From assembly GCA_030625815.1 (NCBI GenBank), contig DAOUQF010000013.1, forward strand, positions 1-64,000: 64,000 bases of DNA, written 5' to 3'. The translations under genes were made by a program, and so were the position numbers. This document shows positions 34,602 through 43,600 of this stretch, piece by piece. How positions within the stretch are numbered: position 1 is the first letter of the stretch; every line of letters begins with the position of its first letter. This DNA comes from Eubacteriales bacterium (GTDB lineage: Bacteria; Bacillota; Clostridia; Tissierellales; GPF-1). Below the pieces are notes generated by a model. That model was not told where the DNA came from and searched no databases. It saw only the letters and a program-made list of their open reading frames with translations.

Positions 34602-35948
34602 ATGAAGAAGGATTTCTTTGAATACTTAACAGCTTTAGCGACAAAAAACAATCATATCCCCGCCATTGATTATGCTCGATACAATATCAAGAGAGGCCTT
34701 CGAAATGCCAATGGCACAGGGGTTCTGGTCGGCCTGACAGAAATCGGCAACGTTGACGGTTACGATATCGTTAACAAAACCAAGATCGCCAAAGAAGGCC
34801 GCCTGTTCTATCGCGGAATCGACGTCTTCGATCTGGTTGACGGATTTCAGACAGAACGGCGCCGCGGCTTTGAAGAGACAGCTTTCCTTCTGCTCTTCGG
34901 CAAATTACCGACCGCAGAAGAATTGGACGCCTTCAACACCCTCTTGGATGAAAGAAGAAATCTGCCGGATGGCTTTACAGATTCCATGATTCTGGGAATC
35001 CCATCCCGCAACGTCATGAACAAATTGCAGCGCAGCACCTTGGTTCTATACTCCTACGACGATAATCCGGATGATTTAAGCATACGCAACCTGATGGAAC
35101 AAAGCATCAATCTGATTGCCAAGTTCCCAACCATCATCGCCTATGGCTATCAAGCGAAAGCCCGCGCTTTTGACGGGAAAAGCTTGTATATCCACTCGCC
35201 CAAAGCAAATGTGGGCGCCGCGGAGAATATTCTTCACATGATCCGCTCAAACAATCATTATTCGGTTCTGGAAGCCGAGACCTTGGACCTGCTCTTGGTG
35301 ATTATGGCAGAACACGGCGGCGGCAACAACTCGACCTTCGCCACCCACGTGGTGGCCTCTACCGGCACGGATACCTACTCCGCCGTAGCCACAGCCGTTG
35401 GCTCCCTCAAGGGACCCAAACACGGCGGTGCAAACCTGAAGGTCTGCCAGATGATCCGCGCAATCAAAGATGAAGTCGATGATTGGCGCGATCCCGCGCA
35501 ATTGCGCCATTATCTGGAGCGCCTGCTAAACAAAGACGCCTTTGATAAAAAGGGCTTGATTTACGGAATGGGACACGCCGTCTACACCAAATCAGATCCC
35601 CGTTCCGTCCTCCTTCAAAAAAAGGCAAGAGAACTCGCTGTTGAAAAAGGACGGGTAGAGGAATTTGAGCTTTACGCCAATCTCGAATCGATTACTCGCG
35701 CGCTTTTTTATGAAAGACGCGGCCCTCACGCCCATATCGCCGCCAATGTGGATCTCTATTCGGGATTTGTTTTGGAGATGTTGGATATTCCAGAGGATCT
35801 GTACACACCAATCTTTGCTACAAGCCGAATTGCCGGCTGGTGTGCACACCGCTTGGAACAATTGGTCAGTGACGATAAAATTATTCGTCCCGCTTATAAA
35901 ACCGTCAATGAATTGCACCACTATCATCCATTAAAAGAACGGAAATAA
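34602..35948 (+). CDS. Citrate synthase
   Basis: A 448-residue citrate synthase of the clostridial/methylcitrate synthase-like group, condensing oxaloacetate and acetyl-CoA. Catalytic His in MAEHGGGNNSTF near residue 228, His in GPKHGGAN near residue 273 and Asp in ANVDLYSGF near residue 385 are present; AEHGGG replaces the more usual DHE form of the first motif. Starts 4 nt after icd. Together the three genes supply 2-oxoglutarate for glutamate, the oxidative half of the cycle, with no other cycle genes nearby. A strong terminator follows. Confidence 0.92.
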   Translation: MKKDFFEYLTALATKNNHIPAIDYARYNIKRGLRNANGTGVLVGLTEIGNVDGYDIVNKTKIAKEGRLFYRGIDVFDLVDGFQTERRRGFEETAFLLLFGKLPTAEELDAFNTLLDERRNLPDGFTDSMILGIPSRNVMNKLQRSTLVLYSYDDNPDDLSIRNLMEQSINLIAKFPTIIAYGYQAKARAFDGKSLYIHSPKANVGAAENILHMIRSNNHYSVLEAETLDLLLVIMAEHGGGNNSTFATHVVASTGTDTYSAVATAVGSLKGPKHGGANLKVCQMIRAIKDEVDDWRDPAQLRHYLERLLNKDAFDKKGLIYGMGHAVYTKSDPRSVLLQKKARELAVEKGRVEEFELYANLESITRALFYERRGPHAHIAANVDLYSGFVLEMLDIPEDLYTPIFATSRIAGWCAHRLEQLVSDDKIIRPAYKTVNELHHYHPLKERK

Positions 35949-35949
35949 C

Positions 35950-35978
35950 AAAAGGACATCTTCGGATGTCCTTTTGTG
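35950..35978. terminator. Terminator after citrate synthase
   Basis: A perfect 10-bp stem AAAGGACATC/GATGTCCTTT with the very stable UUCG loop. T-rich tails occur on both strands, so it probably also serves the convergent MFS gene. Confidence 0.9.
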
Positions 35979-35988
35979 TTCCACAATT

Positions 35989-37173
35989 CTATTTTTTACG
36001 CCTCAACCTTGCGCCTCTTATGCGCACCCATACAAATCCGTGAAAGAAAAGCGAAACCACGAGCATGACAGGAATCAGAAAGAAGGTGCGATAGGCTGTA
36101 ATCTGATCATTGAGCACCCCGACAACAACCCCGGTGAACATATTGATAAAGGAAATGCTGGTCAATACAAGACTTGTCGCGCGAACCGATTGCGCCGGGA
36201 ACAAGGATTGAGCCAGCAGCAAGCTCATTGGAAAATTGATGGACATAAAGAGGCCTGCCGCCGCAATCAAGAACAGACCTTGTTCCTTGAGCAGGATTCC
36301 GGTCAATGTAAGCACACAGGCCGCGAACAACGCGCTCACAAGGGTTTTTTGCGTCCCAAACCGTCCCGCAACAAACCCGCCAATTAAACGCCCAATTGCA
36401 TGCAAGGCCAGATAGTAAAACAGCAGATTTGCCGCCTGGTTCACTTCAAAAGAAAAGCTCTCCACCATATAATTGCTAAACCATTGCCCAATGGCCGTCT
36501 CCGCAACAATAGAGGCAGAAAATGCGCCGATCACACCAAACAGCAAGGGATTCTTAATCGATAAGGTCCCTTCCGCCTTCCCATGAGGGTGCACCTGATT
36601 CTGTATCGATGGATAGGTTGCGAAAAGATTGAACACGACAACCGAGATCAATCCAATTGAGGTAAGCAAATAGATCCTGGGCCAAGCAAAGCCCGTTCCA
36701 AGTAATTGCCCAATGGATTTCGACATGGTCATGGCGCCCAGGCTGTAGCAAAAATGCAATAGATTCATCAGCAAAGCCGAATTTCGAACCGGAATCAACG
36801 GCACCATGGTATTCAATCCAAAAACCAAAGGCGCAATAAAGATCGACTGTCCCACAAACAATACCGCAAAAGCAAGGGTCGATTGCACGCGCCAAATCCC
36901 CAGCGCCACCAACACGAGTCCCATCATGCTCCCGACAATGGTCTTTTGATGACCCCATTTCCCACAAATTTTTTCTGAAAAATAGGTCATAATGGTAAAA
37001 GAAATGCTCGATGCGAACACCAGGCTGCCCATCACCGTGTTTCCGATTTCAAAAGACTGCTTGAAGGCTGGGATTAAGATGTTTTTCGGGCTATCGAACA
37101 GGGCAAAAAACACCATCGTCCCCAATAGGAGCAAGGCTAGTTTTCTTGAATCACGGTTCTGTTTCTGCTGCAT
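35989..37173 (-). CDS. MFS transporter
   Basis: A 394-residue protein with about 12 membrane segments. The general layout and paired acidic/basic loops (SEKICGKWGHQK near residue 66; GGFVAGRFGTQK near residue 265) fit the major facilitator superfamily, perhaps the sugar-transporting FHS branch; substrate unknown. Start ATG 37173 follows GGAGG; the frame extends seven codons upstream without a site. Single gene. Confidence 0.8.
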   Translation of the reverse strand: MQQKQNRDSRKLALLLLGTMVFFALFDSPKNILIPAFKQSFEIGNTVMGSLVFASSISFTIMTYFSEKICGKWGHQKTIVGSMMGLVLVALGIWRVQSTLAFAVLFVGQSIFIAPLVFGLNTMVPLIPVRNSALLMNLLHFCYSLGAMTMSKSIGQLLGTGFAWPRIYLLTSIGLISVVVFNLFATYPSIQNQVHPHGKAEGTLSIKNPLLFGVIGAFSASIVAETAIGQWFSNYMVESFSFEVNQAANLLFYYLALHAIGRLIGGFVAGRFGTQKTLVSALFAACVLTLTGILLKEQGLFLIAAAGLFMSINFPMSLLLAQSLFPAQSVRATSLVLTSISFINMFTGVVVGVLNDQITAYRTFFLIPVMLVVSLFFHGFVWVRIRGARLRRKK

Positions 37174-37240
37174 AAGGTCCTCCACGTTTATCAACTAGTA
37201 GCAGTATACCAGAAGCAGTTCCATTTGCAATCTCCGCCAA

Positions 37241-37265
37241 TAAAAAAAGGCGGATTCCTCCGCCT
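37241..37265 (-). terminator. Terminator of the HAD phosphatase gene
   Basis: A 7-bp stem AGGCGGA/TCCGCCT with a 4-nt loop; on the minus strand seven T follow. Its outer arm overlaps the stop codon of the HAD gene. Confidence 0.88.
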
Positions 37266-37914
37266 ATTTTTCACCATCTAAAATTTCCAATATTTCTCTC
37301 GAATCCTCCAACAGCCAATCCGGTTGTTCCACCTCAAGAAATTGTCTGTCATTATACCCCCAAACCACGGAAGCAATATGCACACCCGACGCTCGGGCCG
37401 AATGAATATCTCGCACCTCATCTCCCACATAGAGAATTTCCTCTGGAGACAAGTTGTATTTTTTCATAATATGTCGAACCTTCGATTGTTTGTTAAACAA
37501 GGATGCCGCCAAAACGAATTCGAAGATTTCAATGTTTTTGTGCTTTAAAAATCGCAAAACATTCTTTTTTGTGTTGGATGTAATAATCCCCAAGATCAAC
37601 TCCCGTTGCCGCAAATCATCCAAAAACTCCGGAAAATGTTCTTCACAAAATTGAACCTCATGCATATTGTGACGAAGCAATTTTTGTCCTCGCCGCAAAA
37701 TAAACGGAAGCTGGCGCGCCGATACCTCAATGTATTCCAACAATTCCTTGAAATGCATCTTCTTCATATCGCTCAATTCTTCCCGGGTGATCTTTTTGAA
37801 GTTATATCGTTCCGCCAATTCATTGGAGATGTGAAACGCAAAATGTTCCGTATCCGCAATTGTACCGTCAAAATCGAAAATGATGCATCGAATCACTGAA
37901 CTTTTCCTTTCCAT
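37264..37914 (-). CDS. HAD phosphatase (phosphoglycolate phosphatase-like)
   Basis: A 216-residue haloacid-dehalogenase hydrolase with an alpha-helical cap: nucleophile FDFDGTIADTE near residue 12, ITSNTKKN near residue 114 (motif II), and GDEVRDIHSARASG near residue 167 (motif IV). It resembles Gph/PpaX enzymes acting on phosphoglycolate or pyrophosphate; the substrate is not certain. Start ATG 37914 follows AAGGAGG at seven nt; a GTG at 37920 is too close to that site. Confidence 0.85.
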   Translation of the reverse strand: MERKSSVIRCIIFDFDGTIADTEHFAFHISNELAERYNFKKITREELSDMKKMHFKELLEYIEVSARQLPFILRRGQKLLRHNMHEVQFCEEHFPEFLDDLRQRELILGIITSNTKKNVLRFLKHKNIEIFEFVLAASLFNKQSKVRHIMKKYNLSPEEILYVGDEVRDIHSARASGVHIASVVWGYNDRQFLEVEQPDWLLEDSREILEILDGEK

Positions 37915-37985
37915 CGCCACTCCTCCTTAACCGCGCCCTTTATTATACCATTTTTCACGGCCTTCCGTCATCTTCTCCCTCAAAA

Positions 37986-38435
37986 TTACTCGGTTTTAAC
38001 TAAAAGGAGATAATTGGCTTGCGCCTCTTGTACCATGGATGTCCAAAGCAATTCAAGATCCGACCCATCAATGACAGGCACCTCTTTCGATATGGGCAGT
38101 CCAATCAATTCCTGCTGCCAGTTTTGAATCGTTTCTCCGTCCGTATCACTCAAATTTTCAAATCCCAAAAAGGATTCCGCAATCGGATCCACTTCGATCA
38201 ATACCCGATACGGCTCATTGTCATATGCAAACTCAAAAATTTGAACAATCTTTGCCGCTACACCCTCTTCACTCACCATATACGCCCGAATCAAATTTTC
38301 CGACTCCAAGGAAATGCGCGCAAACTCTTGCCCTTCCTCCACACGATCTTGCATAACGGTTGCATATTCATCCGAACACCCCGTCATCAATAAACCGAAG
38401 AGCAAAATGCCCCATACACCAATCCACTTTTTCAT
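37986..38435 (-). CDS. Small lipoprotein, unknown
   Basis: A 149-residue exported protein with a lipoprotein signal: MKKW, hydrophobic core and lipobox LMTGC at residues 16-20. The mature part is acidic, with no recognised domain. It would be tethered to the outer face of the membrane. Start ATG 38435 follows GGAGG. It stands alone between the kinase-like gene and the HAD gene. Confidence 0.65.
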   Translation of the reverse strand: MKKWIGVWGILLFGLLMTGCSDEYATVMQDRVEEGQEFARISLESENLIRAYMVSEEGVAAKIVQIFEFAYDNEPYRVLIEVDPIAESFLGFENLSDTDGETIQNWQQELIGLPISKEVPVIDGSDLELLWTSMVQEAQANYLLLVKTE

Positions 38436-38469
38436 AAAGAACCTCCATCTTTTCCTATCCCTGCAAAGA

Positions 38470-38498
38470 AAAAAATTAAGTACCTTTCGGCACTTAAT
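38470..38498 (-). terminator. Terminator of the kinase-like gene
   Basis: ATTAAGTaCC/GGcACTTAAT with a TTTC loop; on the minus strand a T run follows. It overlaps the stop codon of the kinase-like gene. Confidence 0.8.
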
Positions 38499-39156
38499 CA
38501 AAAATCAATTCTATCGATTTCCATTCTTCCTTTTCACTCATCTCTTCCATGGCTTGACGAACCAATGTCAAATTGTATCGAAATTCACCCTCTACGCCTT
38601 TCAACATCTGCTTCACAAATTCATAACGCCACTCAAACTCTCCGCCGCGCATCAAGAAGATCATAAACCGGCCAAAATCCGTCTCGGCAACCCCGGGACG
38701 GCAATCCTCGAAATCCAATCCATAGATCTGTCCTCGTCTCATCACGAAATTGCTTGGATGAACATCATACATCACCAAATTTTGATGCTCCATGCATGAT
38801 GCGATGGTATGAAAATCATAAAACCAATTAATTAAACGATAAATCAAAGACTCATTGGCCTGTGCATCATATTGCCCCACTTGAGCCTCTTCCATTTGAA
38901 AAAGGATCTCCTCTACCGTAAGCCCGGCGATCCACTCTCGAAGAATTCCCTCATCATCGACTTCCAACACCTTCGGAACACGCAACGCGTGTCGCCTCAG
39001 GGTTTTTAACAGCATTGCTTCTCGCTCTTTTGCTTTCTGCGAAGAAAACACCTTATACGCGCATGACGTTTTTTCATCATTTTCAATTTCTGCATAAAAT
39101 ACACGGTTTTGATGATTGCCTTCGCGCGTTATTTCTCTTTTCTGTATCCACTTCAT
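38494..39156 (-). CDS. Protein kinase-like fold protein (Kdo/RIO/APH-like)
   Basis: A 220-residue protein with a small kinase fold. A Lys in CAYKVFSS near residue 35, the catalytic-loop-like YDVHPSNFV near residue 135 (Asp and Asn as in HxDxxxxN) and LDFEDC near residue 150 (for DFG) suggest phosphotransfer to a small molecule or lipid sugar, as in Kdo-kinase or aminoglycoside phosphotransferase relatives. It is short for an APH enzyme and the target is unknown. Start ATG 39156 follows AGGTGAT; the upstream frame lacks a site. Confidence 0.65.
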   Translation of the reverse strand: MKWIQKREITREGNHQNRVFYAEIENDEKTSCAYKVFSSQKAKEREAMLLKTLRRHALRVPKVLEVDDEGILREWIAGLTVEEILFQMEEAQVGQYDAQANESLIYRLINWFYDFHTIASCMEHQNLVMYDVHPSNFVMRRGQIYGLDFEDCRPGVAETDFGRFMIFLMRGGEFEWRYEFVKQMLKGVEGEFRYNLTLVRQAMEEMSEKEEWKSIELIFD

Positions 39157-39236
39157 GTCATCACCTAACTTTTCTTTATTAGTCAAGATTATAACAGATT
39201 TTTCTTCATTTGTGAATACGATTTCCCTTTTAATCC

Positions 39237-39902
39237 TTATATTTTAACAATCCAAGCCTGAATTACCAACAAAATTGCGATATGTGCCGGATAAAAAACG
39301 TATCCTGTCCATTTCGGCAATTGAACCTGCCACCGAAACTCATGCCAAATTACCGGCAAGGCCGCTACACAAGCCAATTGAATCATCACGACCCACTCAA
39401 AATGTCCCAATGACAAAACGCTGAGTGTCCCATAAAGGGCAGTCAATCCAAATAAATAGAGAAAGCTTTTCTGCTTGTCCTCTCCGAACCGATAAAAAAT
39501 ATAAATAATTAATAGTCCATATCCCGCATAGTCCGTCCGCAGAAATTCAGCCGCCAGAATCGCAGCGATCATGCCCAGGGGTTCCTGCTTTTCAGATGCC
39601 GTTAAAAAGAAAATGCCCAACAAAAAGGTAAATAAGACATTTAAATGACCCGCAAAGATTTGAAAGGGAATCTGGGTAATCAGCGCAAACACGCCCAACC
39701 GCATGGCATATTTTTTCCGATCGCGGGTTCGTTGAAATCCAACCGCCAACAAATAAGCGAAGATCGGAAAGGCCAATCGTCCGAATACGCGCAATGCATA
39801 ATAAAAAATCGTAGGATCCTCGGAAAAAAATTGAACTCCCACATGATCTGCCACCATGCTGATCATCCCAATCAATTTCAGAATATCATTCCGTTTCTTC
39901 AT
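39237..39902 (-). CDS. TraX-family membrane protein
   Basis: A 221-residue TraX-type protein with about eight membrane helices. The family signature start ILKLIGMISMVADHVG near residue 6, then LRVFGRLAFPIFAYLLA near residue 37, is intact. TraX of F plasmid acetylates pilin, but chromosomal Firmicute members have no proven role; an acyltransferase in the membrane is likely. Start ATG 39902 follows GGGAGG, lying inside the end of the upstream gene (17-nt overlap). Confidence 0.8.
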   Translation of the reverse strand: MKKRNDILKLIGMISMVADHVGVQFFSEDPTIFYYALRVFGRLAFPIFAYLLAVGFQRTRDRKKYAMRLGVFALITQIPFQIFAGHLNVLFTFLLGIFFLTASEKQEPLGMIAAILAAEFLRTDYAGYGLLIIYIFYRFGEDKQKSFLYLFGLTALYGTLSVLSLGHFEWVVMIQLACVAALPVIWHEFRWQVQLPKWTGYVFYPAHIAILLVIQAWIVKI

Positions 39903-40884
39903 CCGCCAGCGATCCTCCCTTGCTCTCTCTGTTTTTGAAAACGCCAGATTGTTCGAATGCAGCCGGATCTCCCGTACATGACAAGATTCGCTCTCCATTT
40001 TTCCTCTCCAGCCAAAGATCAACCTTTCCAGCGATTGTTTCTTTCACTTTTCGATTCATCGTCCCAGCTTGCGGCGCACGCACTTCTCCGCCACCAGATC
40101 GCAAGATCCGAATCATCAGACGATATTTGCGATCCTCCAGCGTCAGGTGAATCGCCTTGCCCTCCTCTTCCCAATGCACAATCTTCGCGCCTGTGTAGGT
40201 CGCAAATCGATACAATCGCTCCGGTGTCTGCACATAGGCCACAAATCCTTCAAAGGAAGAACCCCACCATGGAATATCCGCAATCGACAGCATAAAACTG
40301 GTTCCCGTTTGCTTAAATTGATTGGACTGAACCCAAATCCATGCAGAGGGAAAGTTTGCGCCCCAATTCTTTTCAACGTATAGCCTGCCGCCCGTAAAAT
40401 CAATCAAATGATCCTGAATCTGAATCTCGCCCGTAAGTTCCGCATCCACCACCACAACGGCATGGTAACACTCCATCTTCGGCACATAGCGATACCAGCC
40501 CATGATCCCCGGCGCCGCCAGCGTCACCGGATAGGCCTTCGCTCTCTTGATTTTCAAATCACCCCGTATCCGCCGCGGCGAATTGATGGTGAGATGAATC
40601 CGTTCAAGAGAAAAGAAGTTTTCACCCGCGTGCACCCCAAAGGGACGGTCAGTAATCACCACCTCCTCCATGGGATAGGAAATCCACATGCCCGTGTCCC
40701 AGCCTTGCACCAAAACTTGAAGAAAGCCCTCCTCTTTTTCACCCCTATAAAACCCAGGAATCAGGGCAAGAGAGTGATGATGATCCGCACTGACCAATCG
40801 GTAGTACCACCCTTCGAATCCTGCTTGATGAACCGCTAGCTGCCTCCAAACAGGATGATAGATCTTTTCAATTGATCGAATCAT
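39886..40884 (-). CDS. Tocopherol cyclase-like beta-barrel protein
   Basis: A 332-residue protein resembling the tocopherol cyclase-like family (PF14249 type): GFYRG near the start, then the family stretch DFTGGRLYVEKNWGANFPSAWIW (about residues 163-185) with many Trp and Asp residues. Plants use it to close tocopherol's ring; in anaerobic Firmicutes there is no tocopherol, so the substrate is unknown, perhaps a lipid. No signal peptide. Start ATG 40884 lacks a strong ribosome-binding site, and a GTG one codon upstream is an alternative. Overlaps the TraX gene by 17 nt. Confidence 0.75.
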   Translation of the reverse strand: MIRSIEKIYHPVWRQLAVHQAGFEGWYYRLVSADHHHSLALIPGFYRGEKEEGFLQVLVQGWDTGMWISYPMEEVVITDRPFGVHAGENFFSLERIHLTINSPRRIRGDLKIKRAKAYPVTLAAPGIMGWYRYVPKMECYHAVVVVDAELTGEIQIQDHLIDFTGGRLYVEKNWGANFPSAWIWVQSNQFKQTGTSFMLSIADIPWWGSSFEGFVAYVQTPERLYRFATYTGAKIVHWEEEGKAIHLTLEDRKYRLMIRILRSGGGEVRAPQAGTMNRKVKETIAGKVDLWLERKNGERILSCTGDPAAFEQSGVFKNRESKGGSLADEETE

Positions 40885-40901
40885 CACAACCGCCTTCTTT
40901 C

Positions 40902-41855
40902 TTATCGCATGGTATCTCGAATTACCCGCAACCCGTTCTCACAGAAAATCTTATCGATACTCGACGAAGATACCCCCGCCTTTCTCAGCCCCTGCACCAA
41001 TCGTTCCATTTCGCCCACATGAGCCAAATCCATCTTTCCGCCAATTCCATCAAAATCTGTCCCGATCGCGGCAACCTCAATTCCGCCCTGATCGATGATA
41101 TGAATCAGATGCTGCACCAAGGAATCAACGGTTTCATGATTCTCTTTATTCAAGAAGAATGGACAAAAATTCAATCCAATGACGCCGCCCTGATCGGCGA
41201 CGGCGCGAATCATCGGATCCGTCAGGTTTCGTGTCACATCCTTGATCGCGCGAGCATTGGAGTGGGAAGCAATAAATGGTTTCTTGGAAATCTCCACGAC
41301 ATCCCAAAACCCGCCGTCAGAAAGATGAGACACATCCACAATCATTCCCAACTCGTTCATTCGTTCCACGACATTTTTCCCGAATGGCTTCAATCCTTTT
41401 TCCATCAAGATCGGGTCCTTGGCATTAGGATACCCCAACGAGTTTTCATAATTCCATGTCAAGGTAATCAATCGAACCCCTTCTTGATACAGTTTCTCAA
41501 GGCGCTCCATCTTTCCTTCTAAAATTGCGCCTTCTTCAATGGTTATAATCCCCGCCAATCGTTTTTCTTTTTCCAACTGAAGAATCTCGTTCAGGTTATG
41601 CGCGATTCCAATTTGATCCTGATAGGTTTCTACTTGACTCTTGAAATACTGAATCGCATTGATGGCATAACCGAAAGGATCCGGTTTTACCGCTTCATCT
41701 TCCCAATCAATAAAAACCGCAAAAAACTGAGCCAAGGCCCCAATAGTCTTCAATCTCTCCAGATCCAAATGACCGTCGTTCTTCATTAAATCCCCGGTTG
41801 CCGATCCATTCACCAATCGCAAAATCGTATCGCAATGAAAATCTACCAATCGCAT
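40902..41855 (-). CDS. Membrane dipeptidase-type peptidase (renal dipeptidase family)
   Basis: A 317-residue zinc dipeptidase of the amidohydrolase fold. Zinc ligands: HCD at residues 7-9, the bridging Glu in ITIEEGA near residue 103, and His residues in DVSHLSD near residue 174 and ASHSNAR near residue 195. No signal peptide, so it is cytoplasmic, unlike the mammalian form. It hydrolyses dipeptides, including some with D-residues. Start follows AAAGGAGG. It begins 14 nt after the TauE gene end and may share its transcript. Confidence 0.9.
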   Translation of the reverse strand: MRLVDFHCDTILRLVNGSATGDLMKNDGHLDLERLKTIGALAQFFAVFIDWEDEAVKPDPFGYAINAIQYFKSQVETYQDQIGIAHNLNEILQLEKEKRLAGIITIEEGAILEGKMERLEKLYQEGVRLITLTWNYENSLGYPNAKDPILMEKGLKPFGKNVVERMNELGMIVDVSHLSDGGFWDVVEISKKPFIASHSNARAIKDVTRNLTDPMIRAVADQGGVIGLNFCPFFLNKENHETVDSLVQHLIHIIDQGGIEVAAIGTDFDGIGGKMDLAHVGEMERLVQGLRKAGVSSSSIDKIFCENGLRVIRDTMR

Positions 41856-41868
41856 GCACTTTCCTCCT

Positions 41869-42579
41869 TTAATTCCATACAGACATCATCGTCATCACTC
41901 CAGACAGCAGAACAATGCCATAGGTCAAACGTTTAAACTTCATCTCATCGATTCGCTTAAAAATCAAATTTCCTGCCACCAATCCCGCAACCGCCGCTCC
42001 AAATCCCCGAATGGATTGAAAAAACATGGCTTGCGTGAACAACCCTGCCTGTAAATAATTTGGGATCGCAAAAATACCAATCAAGAAAAAATAGGTCAGG
42101 ATATTGGCGCGATAGGTTTGCTTATCCAAATCATAATTGCTGAGAAGGATGACAATGGGCGGTCCGCCAATGGCTGCGGCTCCCTTCAACAGTCCGCTTA
42201 AGAACCCTCCAACCACCGTATGAAGTATCTTTCCTCCACGCCGAACCCGATACCCTTTTGCCAACAAAACAGCCGCAACAATCAAAACAAGTCCGACAAT
42301 TCCTTTCAATAGCGCATCCTCAACGGAAACCAGAATCCATGTACCCAAAGGTACTCCGGCCATCCCTGAGATCAGCAGAATACTCACCATCTTCACATCC
42401 GGCTTCTTGCGAATCTGGAACAATTGCGCTGTGCCCAAAAACAATCCCACAAGGGTCAAAAGCGGCACCGCCACTTTCAAGGGCATAAACAAGCCCAATA
42501 GGGGAAGCGCAATGAGAACAAAGCCAAAATTAGCCGCTCCCTGAACCGCTCCCGCAAGAAATAAAAACAAATATTCCAT
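41869..42579 (-). CDS. TauE/SafE-family exporter
   Basis: A 236-residue membrane protein with about eight helices in two repeats, as in the TauE/SafE anion-permease family (GAVQGAANFGFVLIALPLL near the start; GGFLSGLLKGAAAIGGPPIVI near residue 133). Members export sulfite, sulfoacetate or similar organic anions. Its start lies 2 nt after the 2-hydroxyacid dehydrogenase stop, so a link with a 2-hydroxy or 2-oxo acid is possible. Start ATG 42579 follows AAGGAG. Confidence 0.85.
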   Translation of the reverse strand: MEYLFLFLAGAVQGAANFGFVLIALPLLGLFMPLKVAVPLLTLVGLFLGTAQLFQIRKKPDVKMVSILLISGMAGVPLGTWILVSVEDALLKGIVGLVLIVAAVLLAKGYRVRRGGKILHTVVGGFLSGLLKGAAAIGGPPIVILLSNYDLDKQTYRANILTYFFLIGIFAIPNYLQAGLFTQAMFFQSIRGFGAAVAGLVAGNLIFKRIDEMKFKRLTYGIVLLSGVMTMMSVWN

Positions 42580-42581
42580 AC

Positions 42582-43535
42582 TTACTCCTTCACATTTTGC
42601 GGTGTTCCATCCATCCAAGCGGTTACATTGTCAAAGGTAACCTGCGCTCGGCGCTCAATGGACTCCTTCGTCGCAAAAGCCACATGAGGTGCCAGCCATA
42701 TATTCTTCGCTTGATGCAAGGGCTCCTCTGCCGGCAGCGGCGGTTCCATATCAAAAACATCAATTCCCGCTCCACGAATTTTTCCCGCATTCAAAGCATC
42801 CGCCAAGGCTTGATTGTCTACAATGGGACCTCGCGCCACATTGATAAACAGCGCATCCGGTTTCATATGCGCAATCAGATCGCGATTGATCATGCCCTTT
42901 GTCGCCCCCGTTAACGGCGTATGAACAGAAATAATGTCGCTCTCTTCCATCACCTCGATCAAACTCTTATATTCCAAACCTAACTCTTTTGCCTCTTCCC
43001 GCTCGCTGCGGGAGTATCCAATCAATCGGCACCGAAAGGCACGGAACAATTCGGCAGTTCTCAGTCCAATGGCTCCAGTACCGATAATCCCAACGGTTTT
43101 CCCCGCCAACTCATTGCCAACCAACCCAACCCGTGTTTTCCCTTCCCGGGTTGCCTGATCCGACCCACGTCCATTTCGAAGAAGGTTCAGACTCATGCCC
43201 AGAGCCAATTCCGCCACGGCATCATCGCAATACCCCGCCGCATTGCTGATGACAATACCCCGCTCCTTGCAGGAATCCAAGGCGATATGATCCACACCGA
43301 CAAAGGCAACAGAAATCATCTTAAGCTTTGCTGCCGCATCAATCACAGCCGCCGGCAAAGGATGATTCGCAATCATCAATACATCCGCTTCTTTGGCGCG
43401 TGCAATCATTTCCTCTTCATCCGCCGCGACCGAATCACAAGCGACAAATTCATGACCTTGGCCGCATAGTACCTCAGCCATTTCATTCACTTTTCCCGCG
43501 GCCACACCCAACGGCTCCATTAAAACAATTTTCAT
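42582..43535 (-). CDS. D-2-hydroxyacid dehydrogenase
   Basis: A 317-residue NAD(P)-dependent dehydrogenase reducing 2-oxo acids to D-2-hydroxy acids or the reverse. NAD-binding GIIGTGAIG near residue 150, catalytic Arg in NVARGPIVD near residue 236, Glu in FDMEPP near residue 264 and His in LAPHVAF near residue 286 are present. The substrate (phosphoglycerate, hydroxypyruvate, lactate or other) is undetermined. Start ATG 43535 follows GGAGGAG. First gene of the group with TauE and probably the dipeptidase. Confidence 0.88.
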   Translation of the reverse strand: MKIVLMEPLGVAAGKVNEMAEVLCGQGHEFVACDSVAADEEEMIARAKEADVLMIANHPLPAAVIDAAAKLKMISVAFVGVDHIALDSCKERGIVISNAAGYCDDAVAELALGMSLNLLRNGRGSDQATREGKTRVGLVGNELAGKTVGIIGTGAIGLRTAELFRAFRCRLIGYSRSEREEAKELGLEYKSLIEVMEESDIISVHTPLTGATKGMINRDLIAHMKPDALFINVARGPIVDNQALADALNAGKIRGAGIDVFDMEPPLPAEEPLHQAKNIWLAPHVAFATKESIERRAQVTFDNVTAWMDGTPQNVKE

Positions 43536-43600
43536 TCTGTCACTCCTCCTCCACATATAACCTTATTTTATCATAAAAAGAAAGACCGACTCTCGTCGAT

